A DNA stretch of 64,000 nt from Paenibacillus ferrarius (GTDB taxonomy: Bacteria; Bacillota; Bacilli; Paenibacillales; NBRC-103111). Under the pieces are notes generated by a model. The model searched no databases, was not told the DNA's origin, and saw nothing but the letters and a program-made list of their open reading frames with translations. Shown here piece by piece: positions 1 through 7,444 of the stretch. Location: NCBI RefSeq assembly GCF_002027705.1, contig NZ_MBTG01000015.1:1-64000 (forward strand). Direction: 5' to 3'. Each line of letters starts with the position of its first letter. Position 1 is the first letter of the stretch. The translations under genes and the position numbers were made by a program.

Positions 1-175
1 TTATCCGGTCTTAGCTATCGTTTCCGATAGTTATCCCGATCTGATAGGCAGGTTACCTACGTGTTACTCACCCGTCCGCCGCTAAGCATTCCCCGAAGGA
101 AATACTCCGCTCGACTTGCATGTATTAGGCACGCCGCCAGCGTTCGTCCTGAGCCAGGATCAAACTCTCCATAGT
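1..175 (-). rRNA. 16S ribosomal RNA, 5' part (continues beyond the left edge)
   Basis: Read on the minus strand this is the classic 5' end of bacterial 16S rRNA: GAGTTTGATCCTGGCTCAG (minus-strand bases from 167 downward), then the conserved stretch ending in the universal ATACATGCAAGTCGAGCG. Further in comes GGCGGACGGGTGAGTAACACG. The mature 5' end is placed about eight bases before GAGTTTGATC, near 175, by analogy with other bacteria. Only the first ~175 of ~1,540 bases are present, and the rest of the rrn operon lies outside the window. The variable bases fit Paenibacillaceae but are too few for a species call. Confidence 0.97.
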
Positions 176-312
176 AGCGAACGATTGCTCGTCCGTATAT
201 CTGAAAGCTGAAATGCTCAATTGACTTGCTAGCGAGATTTTACAATCTCTTTTTTTGAACGATTGCTCGTTCGTGCTTACTCACTCGTTGTTCAGTTTTC
301 AAAGATCAATTT
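176..312 (-). promoter_or_regulatory. rRNA leader with boxA-like antitermination site
   Basis: This is the transcribed leader between the rrn promoters and 16S. On the minus strand it carries TGATCTTTGAAAA (296-308), followed by the ACTGAACAACGAG stretch usual in Bacillus and Paenibacillus rrn leaders. This is a boxA-type site for Nus-factor antitermination. A perfect 14-base direct repeat, GAACGATTGCTCGT on the plus strand, occurs at 179-192 and 257-270. It is probably involved in leader folding or RNase III processing; that last point is inference. Confidence 0.7.
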
Positions 313-353
313 CTTTCGTTTTCTTCGCCATCCGTTTAGCGGCGACTTTTATA

Positions 354-382
354 ATATATCACATCCGAACCATTCAATGCAA
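354..382 (-). promoter_or_regulatory. rrn promoter P2 (proximal)
   Basis: On the minus strand TTGCAT (377-382) is followed after 17-18 bases by ATATAT/TATATT (353-359). The position just upstream of the boxA leader and the AT-rich -10 fit a housekeeping-sigma rRNA promoter. Both promoters are followed by the same GCCGCTAAA-type sequence on the minus strand, which suggests a duplicated promoter module. Confidence 0.6.
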
Positions 383-471
383 GCTTTTTTTATTTTTCTT
401 TTTTCAAGCTTGGCTTGCATCGTGTAATTCATTTGGTTTTAAATGCGAACCGTTTTTAGCGGCGAGAGTTA

Positions 472-500
472 ATTTATCATAGAATCGCAACCAAAGTCAA
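472..500 (-). promoter_or_regulatory. rrn promoter P1 (distal)
   Basis: On the minus strand TTGACT (495-500), a 17-base spacer and ATAAAT (472-477) form a good sigma-A promoter. It lies upstream of a second promoter in tandem, the usual rrn arrangement in Firmicutes. Confidence 0.6.
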
Positions 501-513
501 GCAATAAAATAAG

Positions 514-547
514 AATAAAAAAAGAATCAGATTAACTCCTGATTCTT
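514..547 (-). terminator. Rho-independent terminator after ygxA
   Basis: On the minus strand GAATCAG-loop-CTGATTC is followed by a run of seven T. It lies directly after the ygxA stop codon and ahead of the rrn P1 promoter, so it separates ygxA transcription from the rRNA operon. Confidence 0.85.
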
Positions 548-562
548 CGCGGGTTTATCCCC

Positions 563-1432
563 TTAAATGCTTGTATATTTGAGCTCAATTTCAGAAATTT
601 CCTCATCCATCAGAATGGCGACTTCTTTGATCAAACCTTTTTTAACAAGCTTATTCAATAATAAAGGAAGTTCAGCCTTCACTTCTACTAATTGAACATG
701 CTGCTGAAGTTCATCTGCGCTTAGAGGCTGTTCACTTTCTCTGAGGATTTGAATTAATGCCTCACAACAACGCTCCATTTTGGACATAACCGAAAATTCG
801 CAAGCAAGCAAAACAAGCTGAACTCTTTGTTTGAGGGTCTCCTTACTCATGGTCAATTCTTCATAGAGCTTGTAAACACCAGGATTAATAGCCCTAATCT
901 GTCTCCAAACCGTGATTTCCGGGTGATAGCCATCTTCAATAATGACGATACGCGCCCAATGATGCAGAGCCTCGAGAATATTATTGTAAGCATCCAATAG
1001 ATGCTCATCGAGCACATATTCCTTGCTTTGCAAATACTTGCGCAGGAAATGCGAGAATTCAACTAGCAGCTTATGCTCACGCAGATCACTTGGAAATTCC
1101 AAAATACGATGGCGCAGGCCTTCTAAATAAGTGTTCTGATCCAGAAGTATCTCCCCTTTTAGCAGCCAGTGAAGAATATTTCGATTGAGACCTTGACGTA
1201 CCCATAGCTCGAGTGATGAAGGATCTACCCATCTTTCTTGTATCCTCGAATCGTCTCTTATATAATTAGTCGTATGATTGTTCAGGTTCAGGTCGTTCGT
1301 TACGATAAGAAATAGCGTATCAAAACCATCTGTCAATGAGGGAAGTTGCTTAGGATTATCAACCGCCATGACACTTATGATCCGCTGGTCGTTTCGAAAT
1401 TTAAGCAAAAACTGCCCTTTATCGATTCCCAT
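563..1432 (-). CDS. ygxA: YgxA-like nucleotidyltransferase-like protein
   Basis: A 289-residue soluble protein resembling B. subtilis YgxA, a protein of unknown function placed in a nucleotidyltransferase-like superfamily. The N-terminal half carries the degenerate transferase-like region (FLIVTNDLN, then WVDPSSLELWVRQGLN). The last ~70 residues look like a winged helix (LSADELQQHVQLVEVKAELP, then LVKKGLIKEV). No signal peptide or membrane segment is visible. The gene sits beside the rrn operon with ygzB and perR nearby, as in B. subtilis, and this synteny is the strongest support for the name. It is followed by its own terminator. No reaction or substrate can be assigned; catalytic carboxylates of true nucleotidyltransferases are not obvious, so it may be non-catalytic. 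Confidence 0.82.
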   Translation of the reverse strand: MGIDKGQFLLKFRNDQRIISVMAVDNPKQLPSLTDGFDTLFLIVTNDLNLNNHTTNYIRDDSRIQERWVDPSSLELWVRQGLNRNILHWLLKGEILLDQNTYLEGLRHRILEFPSDLREHKLLVEFSHFLRKYLQSKEYVLDEHLLDAYNNILEALHHWARIVIIEDGYHPEITVWRQIRAINPGVYKLYEELTMSKETLKQRVQLVLLACEFSVMSKMERCCEALIQILRESEQPLSADELQQHVQLVEVKAELPLLLNKLVKKGLIKEVAILMDEEISEIELKYTSI

Positions 1433-1558
1433 GGGTATCCAAAGCTCCTGTCTCCAAAATGTTTATATCTTAGTTCTACAATGGTGACGGAGTTTCCTGC
1501 TGATTTCTGTGACAAATCATACAAAACATGATGGCTAAATGATGGGGAGGAACAAAAA

Positions 1559-1966
1559 TTGCGTTTCAGATCAAGTAAAGTAAATGAATTTCGCTTATGG
1601 GGTCTTGCCCTGACTATGGGCGGAATGCTGCTTATGATTATAGGCTTGGCAGGTATCGTCTTTGATTGGGGGAAAGCCGGCCGTATCATCGCCGTGATCT
1701 TCATGATCCTCGGGATGATCACGATGATGGTCAGCATGGGCATCTACTTCTGGGCTGGCATGCTGTCGACATCGGCAATTGCTTTGGATTGTCCCGAATG
1801 CGGAAGAAGAACGAAAATGCTAGGCAAAACTGATCGTTGCATGTTCTGTAAAACCATTCTAACCGTCGACCCCCAGTTCGAGCATACGGCAGAGAGTGAA
1901 ACAGCCGCAGCCGCACAAGCGGCTCAGATGGAGCTTAATCGTGATCATGAGCACAAGCCTCATTAA
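1559..1966 (+). CDS. ygzB: YgzB family membrane protein (UPF0295), TTG start
   Basis: A 135-residue membrane protein of the YgzB/DUF2614 family. Two hydrophobic helices are visible (about residues 12-34 and 42-68). A zinc-ribbon-like module with two Cys-x2-Cys pairs (CPEC and CMFC) follows, then a charged, Ala- and His-rich tail. The start is a TTG codon with a strong GGGGAGG ribosome-binding site nine bases upstream; no in-frame ATG lies in a better place. It is divergent from ygxA and keeps the perR-ygzB-ygxA-rrn neighbourhood of Bacillus, although here a GH18 gene lies between ygzB and perR. Function is unknown; the cysteine pairs suggest metal binding. Confidence 0.85.
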   Translation: MRFRSSKVNEFRLWGLALTMGGMLLMIIGLAGIVFDWGKAGRIIAVIFMILGMITMMVSMGIYFWAGMLSTSAIALDCPECGRRTKMLGKTDRCMFCKTILTVDPQFEHTAESETAAAAQAAQMELNRDHEHKPH

Positions 1967-1991
1967 ATCAGGAAACAGGCCGTCCCCGGAG

Positions 1992-2176
1992 AAAACCTGC
2001 GAAAGTGCAGGCTTTTTTCAAAAATACGCACGAAAATAGGAAAAGCCTGCGATTATGCAGGCTTTTCTTACTTTTTCATCCTTACCTCAGAAGTAAGGTG
2101 CAGAAACATGCAGAATTGCAGGTTTTTATTGATTTCCGGCTAAACCACACTAAAAAAGATGCACAATCGCAGGTTT
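1992..2176 (-). repeat. Composite stem-loop element, copy 1
   Basis: First of five copies of a dispersed intergenic element; this one is inverted relative to the others. Read on the minus strand the modules are: H1 CCTGCGATTGTGCATC (about 2176-2155), H2 CCTGCAATTCTGCATG (about 2124-2104), H3 GCCTGCATAATCGCAGGC (2063-2045) and H4 GCCTGCACTTTCGCAGG (2012-1995). T-rich flanks follow H3 and H4. H1 is complementary to H3 over the 14-base core apart from a wobble. The element fills the gap between two convergent genes, ygzB and the GH18 gene, and may double as a bidirectional terminator. Confidence 0.85.
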
Positions 2177-2235
2177 CTACAAATGCAATCAGAAACGGAT
2201 GTCCGCATCTCTGCCAAGGCAGATGCTTCGTCTAT

Positions 2236-3975
2236 TTAGGGCTTCGCGGGCACCAATGCATCCTGCATGGTTTTCCACATTGGAGCTTGTTCAAAGCCTC
2301 TACGCCACGAGGCGATGCCAGCCAGATCATATTTCTTAACCAGCTCGATTCTCGCCTTCACCGAGGTTTCATCTTCGAGCCAGATGCGGATCAGCTTCTC
2401 TCCATCTTTGTACTCCACATAATTCTGACCTGTTTCCGGCAAGAAAGTCGGCGTGAGCTTCTTGTCTTTGATTATGGCCTGGGCAGCTTCCATGGTTAAG
2501 GTTTTGGAAGTAGCCGTCGTTTTACCATTTTTGGTTTCTTCTGTCCATTGCCGCGTATAGAATGGTATTCCGAGGACAAGCTTAGATGGTGGCACCTTAT
2601 CTGTGTTCAGCAATTGCGCAATGGACCGATCTGTCCATGGAAGTGATGAAACAGAGCCTGACTTGGGGCTGGTAGCCCAGTACTCGTCATAAGCCATCAA
2701 CATCATATAATCCACCACCTCAGCAAGCGCAGGCCTGTCATAGAACATCGACCACATCTCATTGGTTGATTTGGGGGTAACGTCTATGGAAACAGATAAA
2801 CCCTGTTCATGCATAAATGGCGTCATCTCACGGACAAATTGAACAAGATTGTCTTTATCTTTGAGATAAACATTTTCAAAATCAATATTAATGCCTTGCA
2901 GCTTGTAGGTCTGGGCGAAACCAAGCAATTGCTTGATGATTTTCATACGACGGTCATAGGTCGAGAGCGCTTGGGACGTTCGATCTGCTTCAAACCCGTT
3001 GCTGAACAGCGCCCAGACCTGATAATCGCGCGTTTGTGCCCATTTGACATAGGAAGCGTCGGCAAGATTCTTAATGCGCCCCTCTCCGTCTGCCAGAGAG
3101 AACCACGTTGGGCTAACCACTTGCAAGCCGGGCATGTCCCCTAGCTTCGATGTATCGGGGTTCTTGGTAATGACATGCTCCCAGGTCATATTAAGTTTGC
3201 CGTTCAAAGGTTTCCACGGGACATAAGATGTTGACTGCGGCTGAGTAGGAATCGTTTCTTCATGATCAAGCACGAGATCCGCTTTCTTTACATAACCAAT
3301 CGGACCACTTTGCTGCTGAACTTTATACCAATCCTCTTCCTCGCTTAAAATCATGACTTGCTCATTGCTTGCAATGGTAGAAAGAATTGGCGCTTTAATC
3401 GACGCAAAGGTGCGCAATTGCGCTTCCTCTGTGCCGGAATGTTTCCCCCACTTGAGAAGATCGCCTTTTTTAAACAAAAGAACAGCACCAGACTTCTCTG
3501 ATTCCCTTATATCAAAGGGGTACAGCTCACGTAGAGGCTCGATCGGCACATAAATGTCGTTCCCTTTCTTTTCTACAGGAAAAGACAACGTGATAGGTTT
3601 CTCATTCATAAATGCGGATAGCTCGGTTGTTTTTAGGCGAAGCACTTTCTCTTTGGTGGTGATGATCACTGAATCACTGCTTTTTTCATATATAATGGTT
3701 GGGTCTATCCACTCCTGAATAAGCTCCAGCGGGAGTTTCAGCCCCTCCTTTTCACCAATGGCGCTTGCTTTATAATAATTGCCTTGATAAAATACCGGCT
3801 TGCTCAATTCATGGTAATCCGGGTCTACCTTCATCCGGTTAGGCGCCAGCTCTTCCCATAAGAATGCTGCTGCCCCGGCCGCAACTATGCCAATAAAAAG
3901 GGAACTGATAAGAAGAATTTTTTTCGATGATCTTTTGGGTTTTGGTTGCTGCGGATCTGCGGGTGGTCGTTGCAA
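2236..3975 (-). CDS. Membrane-anchored GH18 glycoside hydrolase with SH3b domain
   Basis: A 579-residue protein. A short Pro/Lys-rich cytoplasmic tail and one N-terminal membrane helix come first. A stalk like the copper-amine-oxidase N-terminal domain follows (to about residue 160), then a bacterial SH3 domain (about 170-235, ending GYVKKADLVL) and a C-terminal GH18 TIM barrel. The barrel carries the family motif as INIDFENV, whose Glu is the expected acid/base catalyst, and a later MAYDEYW. This is the layout of YaaH/YdhD-type enzymes that cleave peptidoglycan or chitin-like chains, so a role in cell-wall or spore-cortex turnover is inferred. The start chosen is TTG at 3975 with AAGGAAGTG seven bases upstream. 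An upstream TTG at 4038 would add an odd poly-Phe run lying inside the perR terminator. Confidence 0.85.
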   Translation of the reverse strand: MQRPPADPQQPKPKRSSKKILLISSLFIGIVAAGAAAFLWEELAPNRMKVDPDYHELSKPVFYQGNYYKASAIGEKEGLKLPLELIQEWIDPTIIYEKSSDSVIITTKEKVLRLKTTELSAFMNEKPITLSFPVEKKGNDIYVPIEPLRELYPFDIRESEKSGAVLLFKKGDLLKWGKHSGTEEAQLRTFASIKAPILSTIASNEQVMILSEEEDWYKVQQQSGPIGYVKKADLVLDHEETIPTQPQSTSYVPWKPLNGKLNMTWEHVITKNPDTSKLGDMPGLQVVSPTWFSLADGEGRIKNLADASYVKWAQTRDYQVWALFSNGFEADRTSQALSTYDRRMKIIKQLLGFAQTYKLQGINIDFENVYLKDKDNLVQFVREMTPFMHEQGLSVSIDVTPKSTNEMWSMFYDRPALAEVVDYMMLMAYDEYWATSPKSGSVSSLPWTDRSIAQLLNTDKVPPSKLVLGIPFYTRQWTEETKNGKTTATSKTLTMEAAQAIIKDKKLTPTFLPETGQNYVEYKDGEKLIRIWLEDETSVKARIELVKKYDLAGIASWRRGFEQAPMWKTMQDALVPAKP

Positions 3976-4000
3976 AATTTCACTTCCTTTATCCGATATA

Positions 4001-4055
4001 AAAAAGAAAAAAAACGTGCTCTCACTTCTCACTAACAAGAAGTTCGATCACGTTT
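4001..4055 (-). terminator. Terminator after perR
   Basis: On the minus strand AAACGTG pairs with CACGTTT around an inner CTTCTT/AGAAG stem, and a T-rich tract follows. It ends about 25 bases before the TTG start of the GH18 gene, so that gene relies on read-through or on a promoter inside the hairpin region. Confidence 0.75.
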
Positions 4056-4098
4056 CATTATACATCATAGGAACAGCGAATGAGGAATTCTGCGCAAG

Positions 4099-4533
4099 TT
4101 AATGCTTGGTAATCCCTATGCAGTCCGGGCAAACACCATATACCTCTAGCCGATACCCACTCACTCGAAAGCCAGTTTGCCCAGCAGCGGTATTCTCAAT
4201 ATCATGAAGTGGCGGATATTCAAAGTCCGCAATCTTCCCGCATCCTTCACAAACTGCATGGTAATGGTCCGTCATATCCGCATCAAAGCGACTCGAGCTG
4301 TCTCCATACGTCAGTTCTCGAACGAGTCCCGATTCTATAAACACTTTGAGATTATTATAAACAGTCGCTACGCTCATGTTAGGAAATTTCGATTCTAGAG
4401 ATTTGTAAATGTCATCTGCGGTCGGATGAGTCATGGAATCCAATAAGAAAGCAAGGATCGCATGCCGCTGTGGCGTCATCCGAACACCGGTTGTCTTCAA
4501 CTTCGCTAGTGCTTGTTCTAAATGTACAGCCAT
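4099..4533 (-). CDS. perR: Peroxide-responsive repressor PerR (Fur family)
   Basis: A 144-residue Fur-family regulator matching B. subtilis PerR along its length. It has the winged-helix with MSVATVYNNLKVF as recognition helix, the regulatory-metal region with HYHAVCEGCGK, and the second structural zinc pair CPDC. PerR senses hydrogen peroxide by metal-catalysed oxidation of His ligands and then releases Per boxes at peroxide-defence genes. ATG at 4533 is chosen because AGGTGGTG lies six bases upstream and the resulting length equals that of PerR; an upstream GTG would add four residues. A sigma-A promoter and a terminator frame it as a single-gene unit. A candidate target box lies upstream of the peroxiredoxin gene at 29.6-30.2 kb. 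Confidence 0.95.
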   Translation of the reverse strand: MAVHLEQALAKLKTTGVRMTPQRHAILAFLLDSMTHPTADDIYKSLESKFPNMSVATVYNNLKVFIESGLVRELTYGDSSSRFDADMTDHYHAVCEGCGKIADFEYPPLHDIENTAAGQTGFRVSGYRLEVYGVCPDCIGITKH

Positions 4534-4575
4534 AGTACTCACCACCTGATGTTAGTCATTAAAACCTTACACTAT

Positions 4576-4605
4576 ATTGTACGTGTGTTAATTGACTTTT
4601 GTCAA
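4576..4605 (-). promoter_or_regulatory. perR promoter
   Basis: On the minus strand TTGACA (4600-4605), 18 bases, TACAAT (4576-4581). It lies 43 bases before the perR start. No convincing Per box overlaps it, so autoregulation is not evident from sequence. Confidence 0.7.
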
Positions 4606-4636
4606 TGATGGTTATGGCAATTGCAAGCGTAATAGT

Positions 4637-5218
4637 TTATTTATTTTTGCGGGAATCCAACAAATACATCGCAATACCTGCAAGTACGAGGACGACCGAT
4701 CCAAGATAGGAGCCCATCAGATTAAAAAGCCCTGTCACCCAAAGCGGCTTGTTGCTGAGCAGAAAGAAAACAGCTCCCGCGGCGATCAAGATGACGCCCA
4801 TGTTGGTGCCCTTGATCAGCTTCTGCAGAGGGTCGCGGAATTCAATGTCCTGAGCCCCGGAGAATTCGCCCAGTTCAATGCGCCGATTCACATGGTCCGT
4901 CGCCTGGAGTGCATCGAACAGATTATAGAAGTAAATAACCGGGAGAAATAAGGCAAACAAAGTGACTGCAGCAACACTAGCGTTACTTTGACTAGCAAGC
5001 GAAGTGATGATGAAGATATCTATGATGAGCAGCATCATAATAAATAAACCACGCTGCATGAGCCCTAAATAGAAATGTCCTGTTCCCGGAACGATGAACG
5101 ATAGAATTCCAGCCTTCCATTTGCGCTTTTTTGGAATTTGATAATAAGGGGCAAAATGCGAGTAACTAGGTTCCGTATTGTACGAGGGAATTTGAGTGTG
5201 ATCCTGTGGTACATTCAT
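4637..5218 (-). CDS. Polytopic membrane protein in an ECF sigma operon
   Basis: A 193-residue membrane protein I do not recognise by name. It begins with a Tyr/Pro-rich cytoplasmic segment and KKRKW. About four hydrophobic segments follow (near residues 36-70, 82-100, 138-155 and 162-185), starting with FIVPGTGHFYLGLMQRG, which resembles TM2-type membrane domains. It is the last gene of the run sigma factor, putative anti-sigma, this gene, with a good ribosome-binding site. The context suggests a role as part of the sensing module or as a target of the sigma factor. No catalytic motif is visible. Confidence 0.75.
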   Translation of the reverse strand: MNVPQDHTQIPSYNTEPSYSHFAPYYQIPKKRKWKAGILSFIVPGTGHFYLGLMQRGLFIMMLLIIDIFIITSLASQSNASVAAVTLFALFLPVIYFYNLFDALQATDHVNRRIELGEFSGAQDIEFRDPLQKLIKGTNMGVILIAAGAVFFLLSNKPLWVTGLFNLMGSYLGSVVLVLAGIAMYLLDSRKNK

Positions 5219-5250
5219 AGATAAGCCTCCGTTCTAGTAGTGAATTATTG

Positions 5251-5553
5251 TTATTGGGACAAATGCTGGATAAAGGAAGTCAGCTGCATAATCCCAGCAT
5301 CTATATTCATTATTTTGTTAATAATACCTGATTGAATAAGAACAACGGTGGCCGCGATGGCAATGGAGCTATTGAGCAAATAGGCTTGTCGGCGAATTTG
5401 TGTCTTAGATGCGAGAACTGCTTGTTCTTTCTCTTGAATCCCGCTCATGATACGGTCCGTCAGCTCAGAACTGGGTTCACTTATCGGCATATCGTCCAGC
5501 AGCTTATTTAGGTATTGCGTGAGCCGGATGTCCTCCTGCGCCTTTGGCGTCAT
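5251..5553 (-). CDS. Putative anti-sigma factor, single membrane helix, no zinc motif
   Basis: A 100-residue protein with an N-terminal acidic, helical cytosolic part and one membrane helix near residues 60-80 (SSIAIAATVVLIQSG). Its start, with GGAGGTGAATT upstream, lies inside the 3' end of the sigma factor gene with a 50-base overlap, so the two are translationally coupled, typical of sigma/anti-sigma pairs. It has no cysteine at all and so lacks the His-x3-Cys-x2-Cys zinc anti-sigma motif. The assignment therefore rests on position, topology and coupling rather than on a domain match. Confidence 0.65.
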   Translation of the reverse strand: MTPKAQEDIRLTQYLNKLLDDMPISEPSSELTDRIMSGIQEKEQAVLASKTQIRRQAYLLNSSIAIAATVVLIQSGIINKIMNIDAGIMQLTSFIQHLSQ

Positions 5554-6106
5554 GCGAATTCACCTCCAACCATTTCTCTTTGAGCATAGCTTTTCCACGG
5601 TATAGTCTGGTTTCGAGCGTTTTGACCGGCAAACCGGTTGCCAAGGACATTTCTTGATAGGAAAGCTGCTTATAGTGGAACAAATACATAATTAATCGAT
5701 ACTTGTCCGGGAGCTCAGCCAAAAGTGCCTGCATGCGCTCCTGTTCATCCTTCCGCAAGGCCAGTTCCTCCGGCTGCTCGCGGGCGTCTGTAAACCAGCC
5801 CTTCATTTTATCAAGCAGCGCTTCGTATGGCCGCCTCTTCTGGGAACGACGATAATCCGTCACCAGATTCGTCGTCATTCGGTAGAGCCACGTTGTGAAT
5901 TTCGCATCGCCGCGAAAATGAGCCAACGAACGAAACAGCTTAACGAACACATCCTGGGTTAAGTCTTCAGCAGTTTCCTTATGCCCAACCATGCGGTAGA
6001 TAATTGTATAGATATAGCTCTTATGACGCTCTACCAGTACACGATATGCATCGGAATGACCATGACGGATCCGATCGATCAGCTGCTCATCCGTCATATT
6101 GTCCAT
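5504..6106 (-). CDS. ECF-family RNA polymerase sigma factor
   Basis: A 200-residue sigma-70 family protein of extracytoplasmic-function type. Region 2 is clear at the N terminus (ETAEDLTQDVFVKLFRSL, then FTTWLYRMTTNLVTDYRR). Region 4 lies near residues 120-180 (LLAELPDKYRLIMYLFHYKQ, SYQEMSLATGLPVKTLETRL). Region 3 is absent, as in the family. It heads an operon with a coupled anti-sigma-like gene and a membrane protein. Start ATG has AAGGGGAG upstream. The signal sensed and the target promoters cannot be read from the sequence. Confidence 0.92.
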   Translation of the reverse strand: MDNMTDEQLIDRIRHGHSDAYRVLVERHKSYIYTIIYRMVGHKETAEDLTQDVFVKLFRSLAHFRGDAKFTTWLYRMTTNLVTDYRRSQKRRPYEALLDKMKGWFTDAREQPEELALRKDEQERMQALLAELPDKYRLIMYLFHYKQLSYQEMSLATGLPVKTLETRLYRGKAMLKEKWLEVNSHDAKGAGGHPAHAIPK

Positions 6107-6164
6107 GCCTGACTCCCCTTTCTGTTCGTCCTCAATCTTAGACGCTCCCTATCTGCGTACCCCT

Positions 6165-6872
6165 TCAATTTTTGCTTTTTTCAATGGTAACGCCGGTGAC
6201 TCCCTGAATTTGATTGATTCCTTCAAGGACAGCGGCGATAATCGGAGGCTTCGGAATGGTCACGTGAAAAGTGATTTGCACTTGATTCGGTTTATCTGGA
6301 TCCTCGTGCTCTTCCAATGTAATTTTGCGAATATCCACATTTTGCTTGCCAAGGAGAGTGGTAATTACACCAAGGGTCCCTGGCTGATCTGCTGCTTGTA
6401 TTTTGAGAACCCGCACTTTTTTTCCATTAAAATACTTATGCTCTACTTTATTAAGAATCCATAAGGAAATGAGTACCATAAAACAAACTAAAATTGCCGG
6501 ATAATAAAAGCCCGCTCCAACAGCTAGGCCAATCCCAGCCACAACCCAAAGCGAAGCGGCCGTCGTTAAACCTGTTATGGACCTTCCATTAAAGATAATC
6601 GTTCCAGCGCCTAGAAAGCCGATACCGCTAATCACTTGGGCAGCCAAACGCGAAGGGTCAAGACGTACATTGACTTCGTTCACAAAAGCGCTAAACCCAT
6701 ACATGGATAGCAGCATGACGAGCGAAGAGCCAACACACACCAAAATATGGGTGCGAAGCCCCGCCGCATGACTGCTAACCTCTCTCTCAAACCCAATTAA
6801 ACCGCCAAGAAAAAGTGCAAGAACTAACCGTATCGTAATGTGAACCTGATCAATGACCCATGGATTGCTCAT
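6165..6872 (-). CDS. MgtC/SapB family membrane protein
   Basis: A 235-residue protein with the MgtC/SapB N-terminal membrane domain of about five helices. Signature stretches include GGLIGFERE, GLRTHILVCVGSSLVML and GIGFLGAGTI. A cytosolic C-terminal ACT-like domain (about residues 150-230) follows. MgtC-type proteins modulate membrane ATPase activity and survival under low magnesium in pathogens; for soil Firmicutes the role is unknown. It stands alone between the sigma operon and a GNAT gene on the same strand. Confidence 0.88.
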   Translation of the reverse strand: MSNPWVIDQVHITIRLVLALFLGGLIGFEREVSSHAAGLRTHILVCVGSSLVMLLSMYGFSAFVNEVNVRLDPSRLAAQVISGIGFLGAGTIIFNGRSITGLTTAASLWVVAGIGLAVGAGFYYPAILVCFMVLISLWILNKVEHKYFNGKKVRVLKIQAADQPGTLGVITTLLGKQNVDIRKITLEEHEDPDKPNQVQITFHVTIPKPPIIAAVLEGINQIQGVTGVTIEKSKN

Positions 6873-6894
6873 GATGGAATCGCTCCCTTACCAA

Positions 6895-7377
6895 CTAAGA
6901 ATGGCTTGCCGGACGCTCAAAGGTACTCAAACATACACCAGGGGGTAACGTAAATACCCGCTTCAACGTGAACCCAAAGCTTTGATATAACTGAATGGCG
7001 GGCAAATTGGCTGTGCCGGTAGAAACAAGGAAGAGCAGTGCCCCCTCTTTCTCCTGATCCATTAGTATATGTTGCAAAAGTGACCTAGCAATCCCACGGC
7101 GAAAAAAATTCGGATGCACCATCATCCGGCAAATCGTAATTACCGAGCCTTCGCGAGCAAAGGAAATAGCGCCAGCCAGCTTCGTTTCGTTCTCATCCTG
7201 AACAAAGTAACCATAAAATGTTTCCTCTGCCTTACGTATAGAATCAATGCCATCCTTCAGGGGAGGAATATCCTCAAAGCCAATCAACTCAGCTTCTACG
7301 CGGTAGGAGGCAATTTGCAAGGATAATAGGAGCAAGATCTCCTCGTTCGTTTGTAAAGGTAGTCGTTGTATAGACAT
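6895..7377 (-). CDS. GNAT family N-acetyltransferase
   Basis: A 160-residue single-domain GNAT protein. The acetyl-CoA binding motif A is recognisable in the centre (MMVHPNFFRRGIARSLLQHI), and a C-terminal motif B follows (TANLPAIQLYQSFGFTLKRV). The start ATG has GGAGGAGG upstream. It ends 22 bases before mgtC on the same strand, so the two are probably cotranscribed. The substrate is not predictable. Confidence 0.88.
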   Translation of the reverse strand: MSIQRLPLQTNEEILLLLSLQIASYRVEAELIGFEDIPPLKDGIDSIRKAEETFYGYFVQDENETKLAGAISFAREGSVITICRMMVHPNFFRRGIARSLLQHILMDQEKEGALLFLVSTGTANLPAIQLYQSFGFTLKRVFTLPPGVCLSTFERPASHS

Positions 7378-7400
7378 CGCGTGCCTCCTCCATATAATTG

Positions 7401-7436
7401 AAAAAAAGTGGTGTCCTTGGATCGGATCACCACTTC
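7401..7436 (-). terminator. Terminator of the gatCAB operon
   Basis: On the minus strand AGTGGTG-loop-CACCACT followed by TTTTTTT, nine bases after the gatB stop codon. Confidence 0.9.
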
Positions 7437-7444
7437 ATACTTTA

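Noticed and set aside
255..482. 75-residue Phe-rich open frame in the rrn leader
   Set aside because: It lies antisense to the rrn promoters and leader, with no ribosome-binding site.
1992..2176. Stem-loop copy 1 as an ordinary terminator pair only
   Set aside because: Single hairpins here do look like terminators, but the same four-module order recurs at four other loci, two of them upstream of tandem genes and not at a matching gene end, so terminator function alone does not explain it.
3976..4038. Upstream TTG start for the GH18 gene
   Set aside because: It would translate the perR terminator into a poly-Phe run; the TTG at 3975 has a well-placed AAGGAAGTG.
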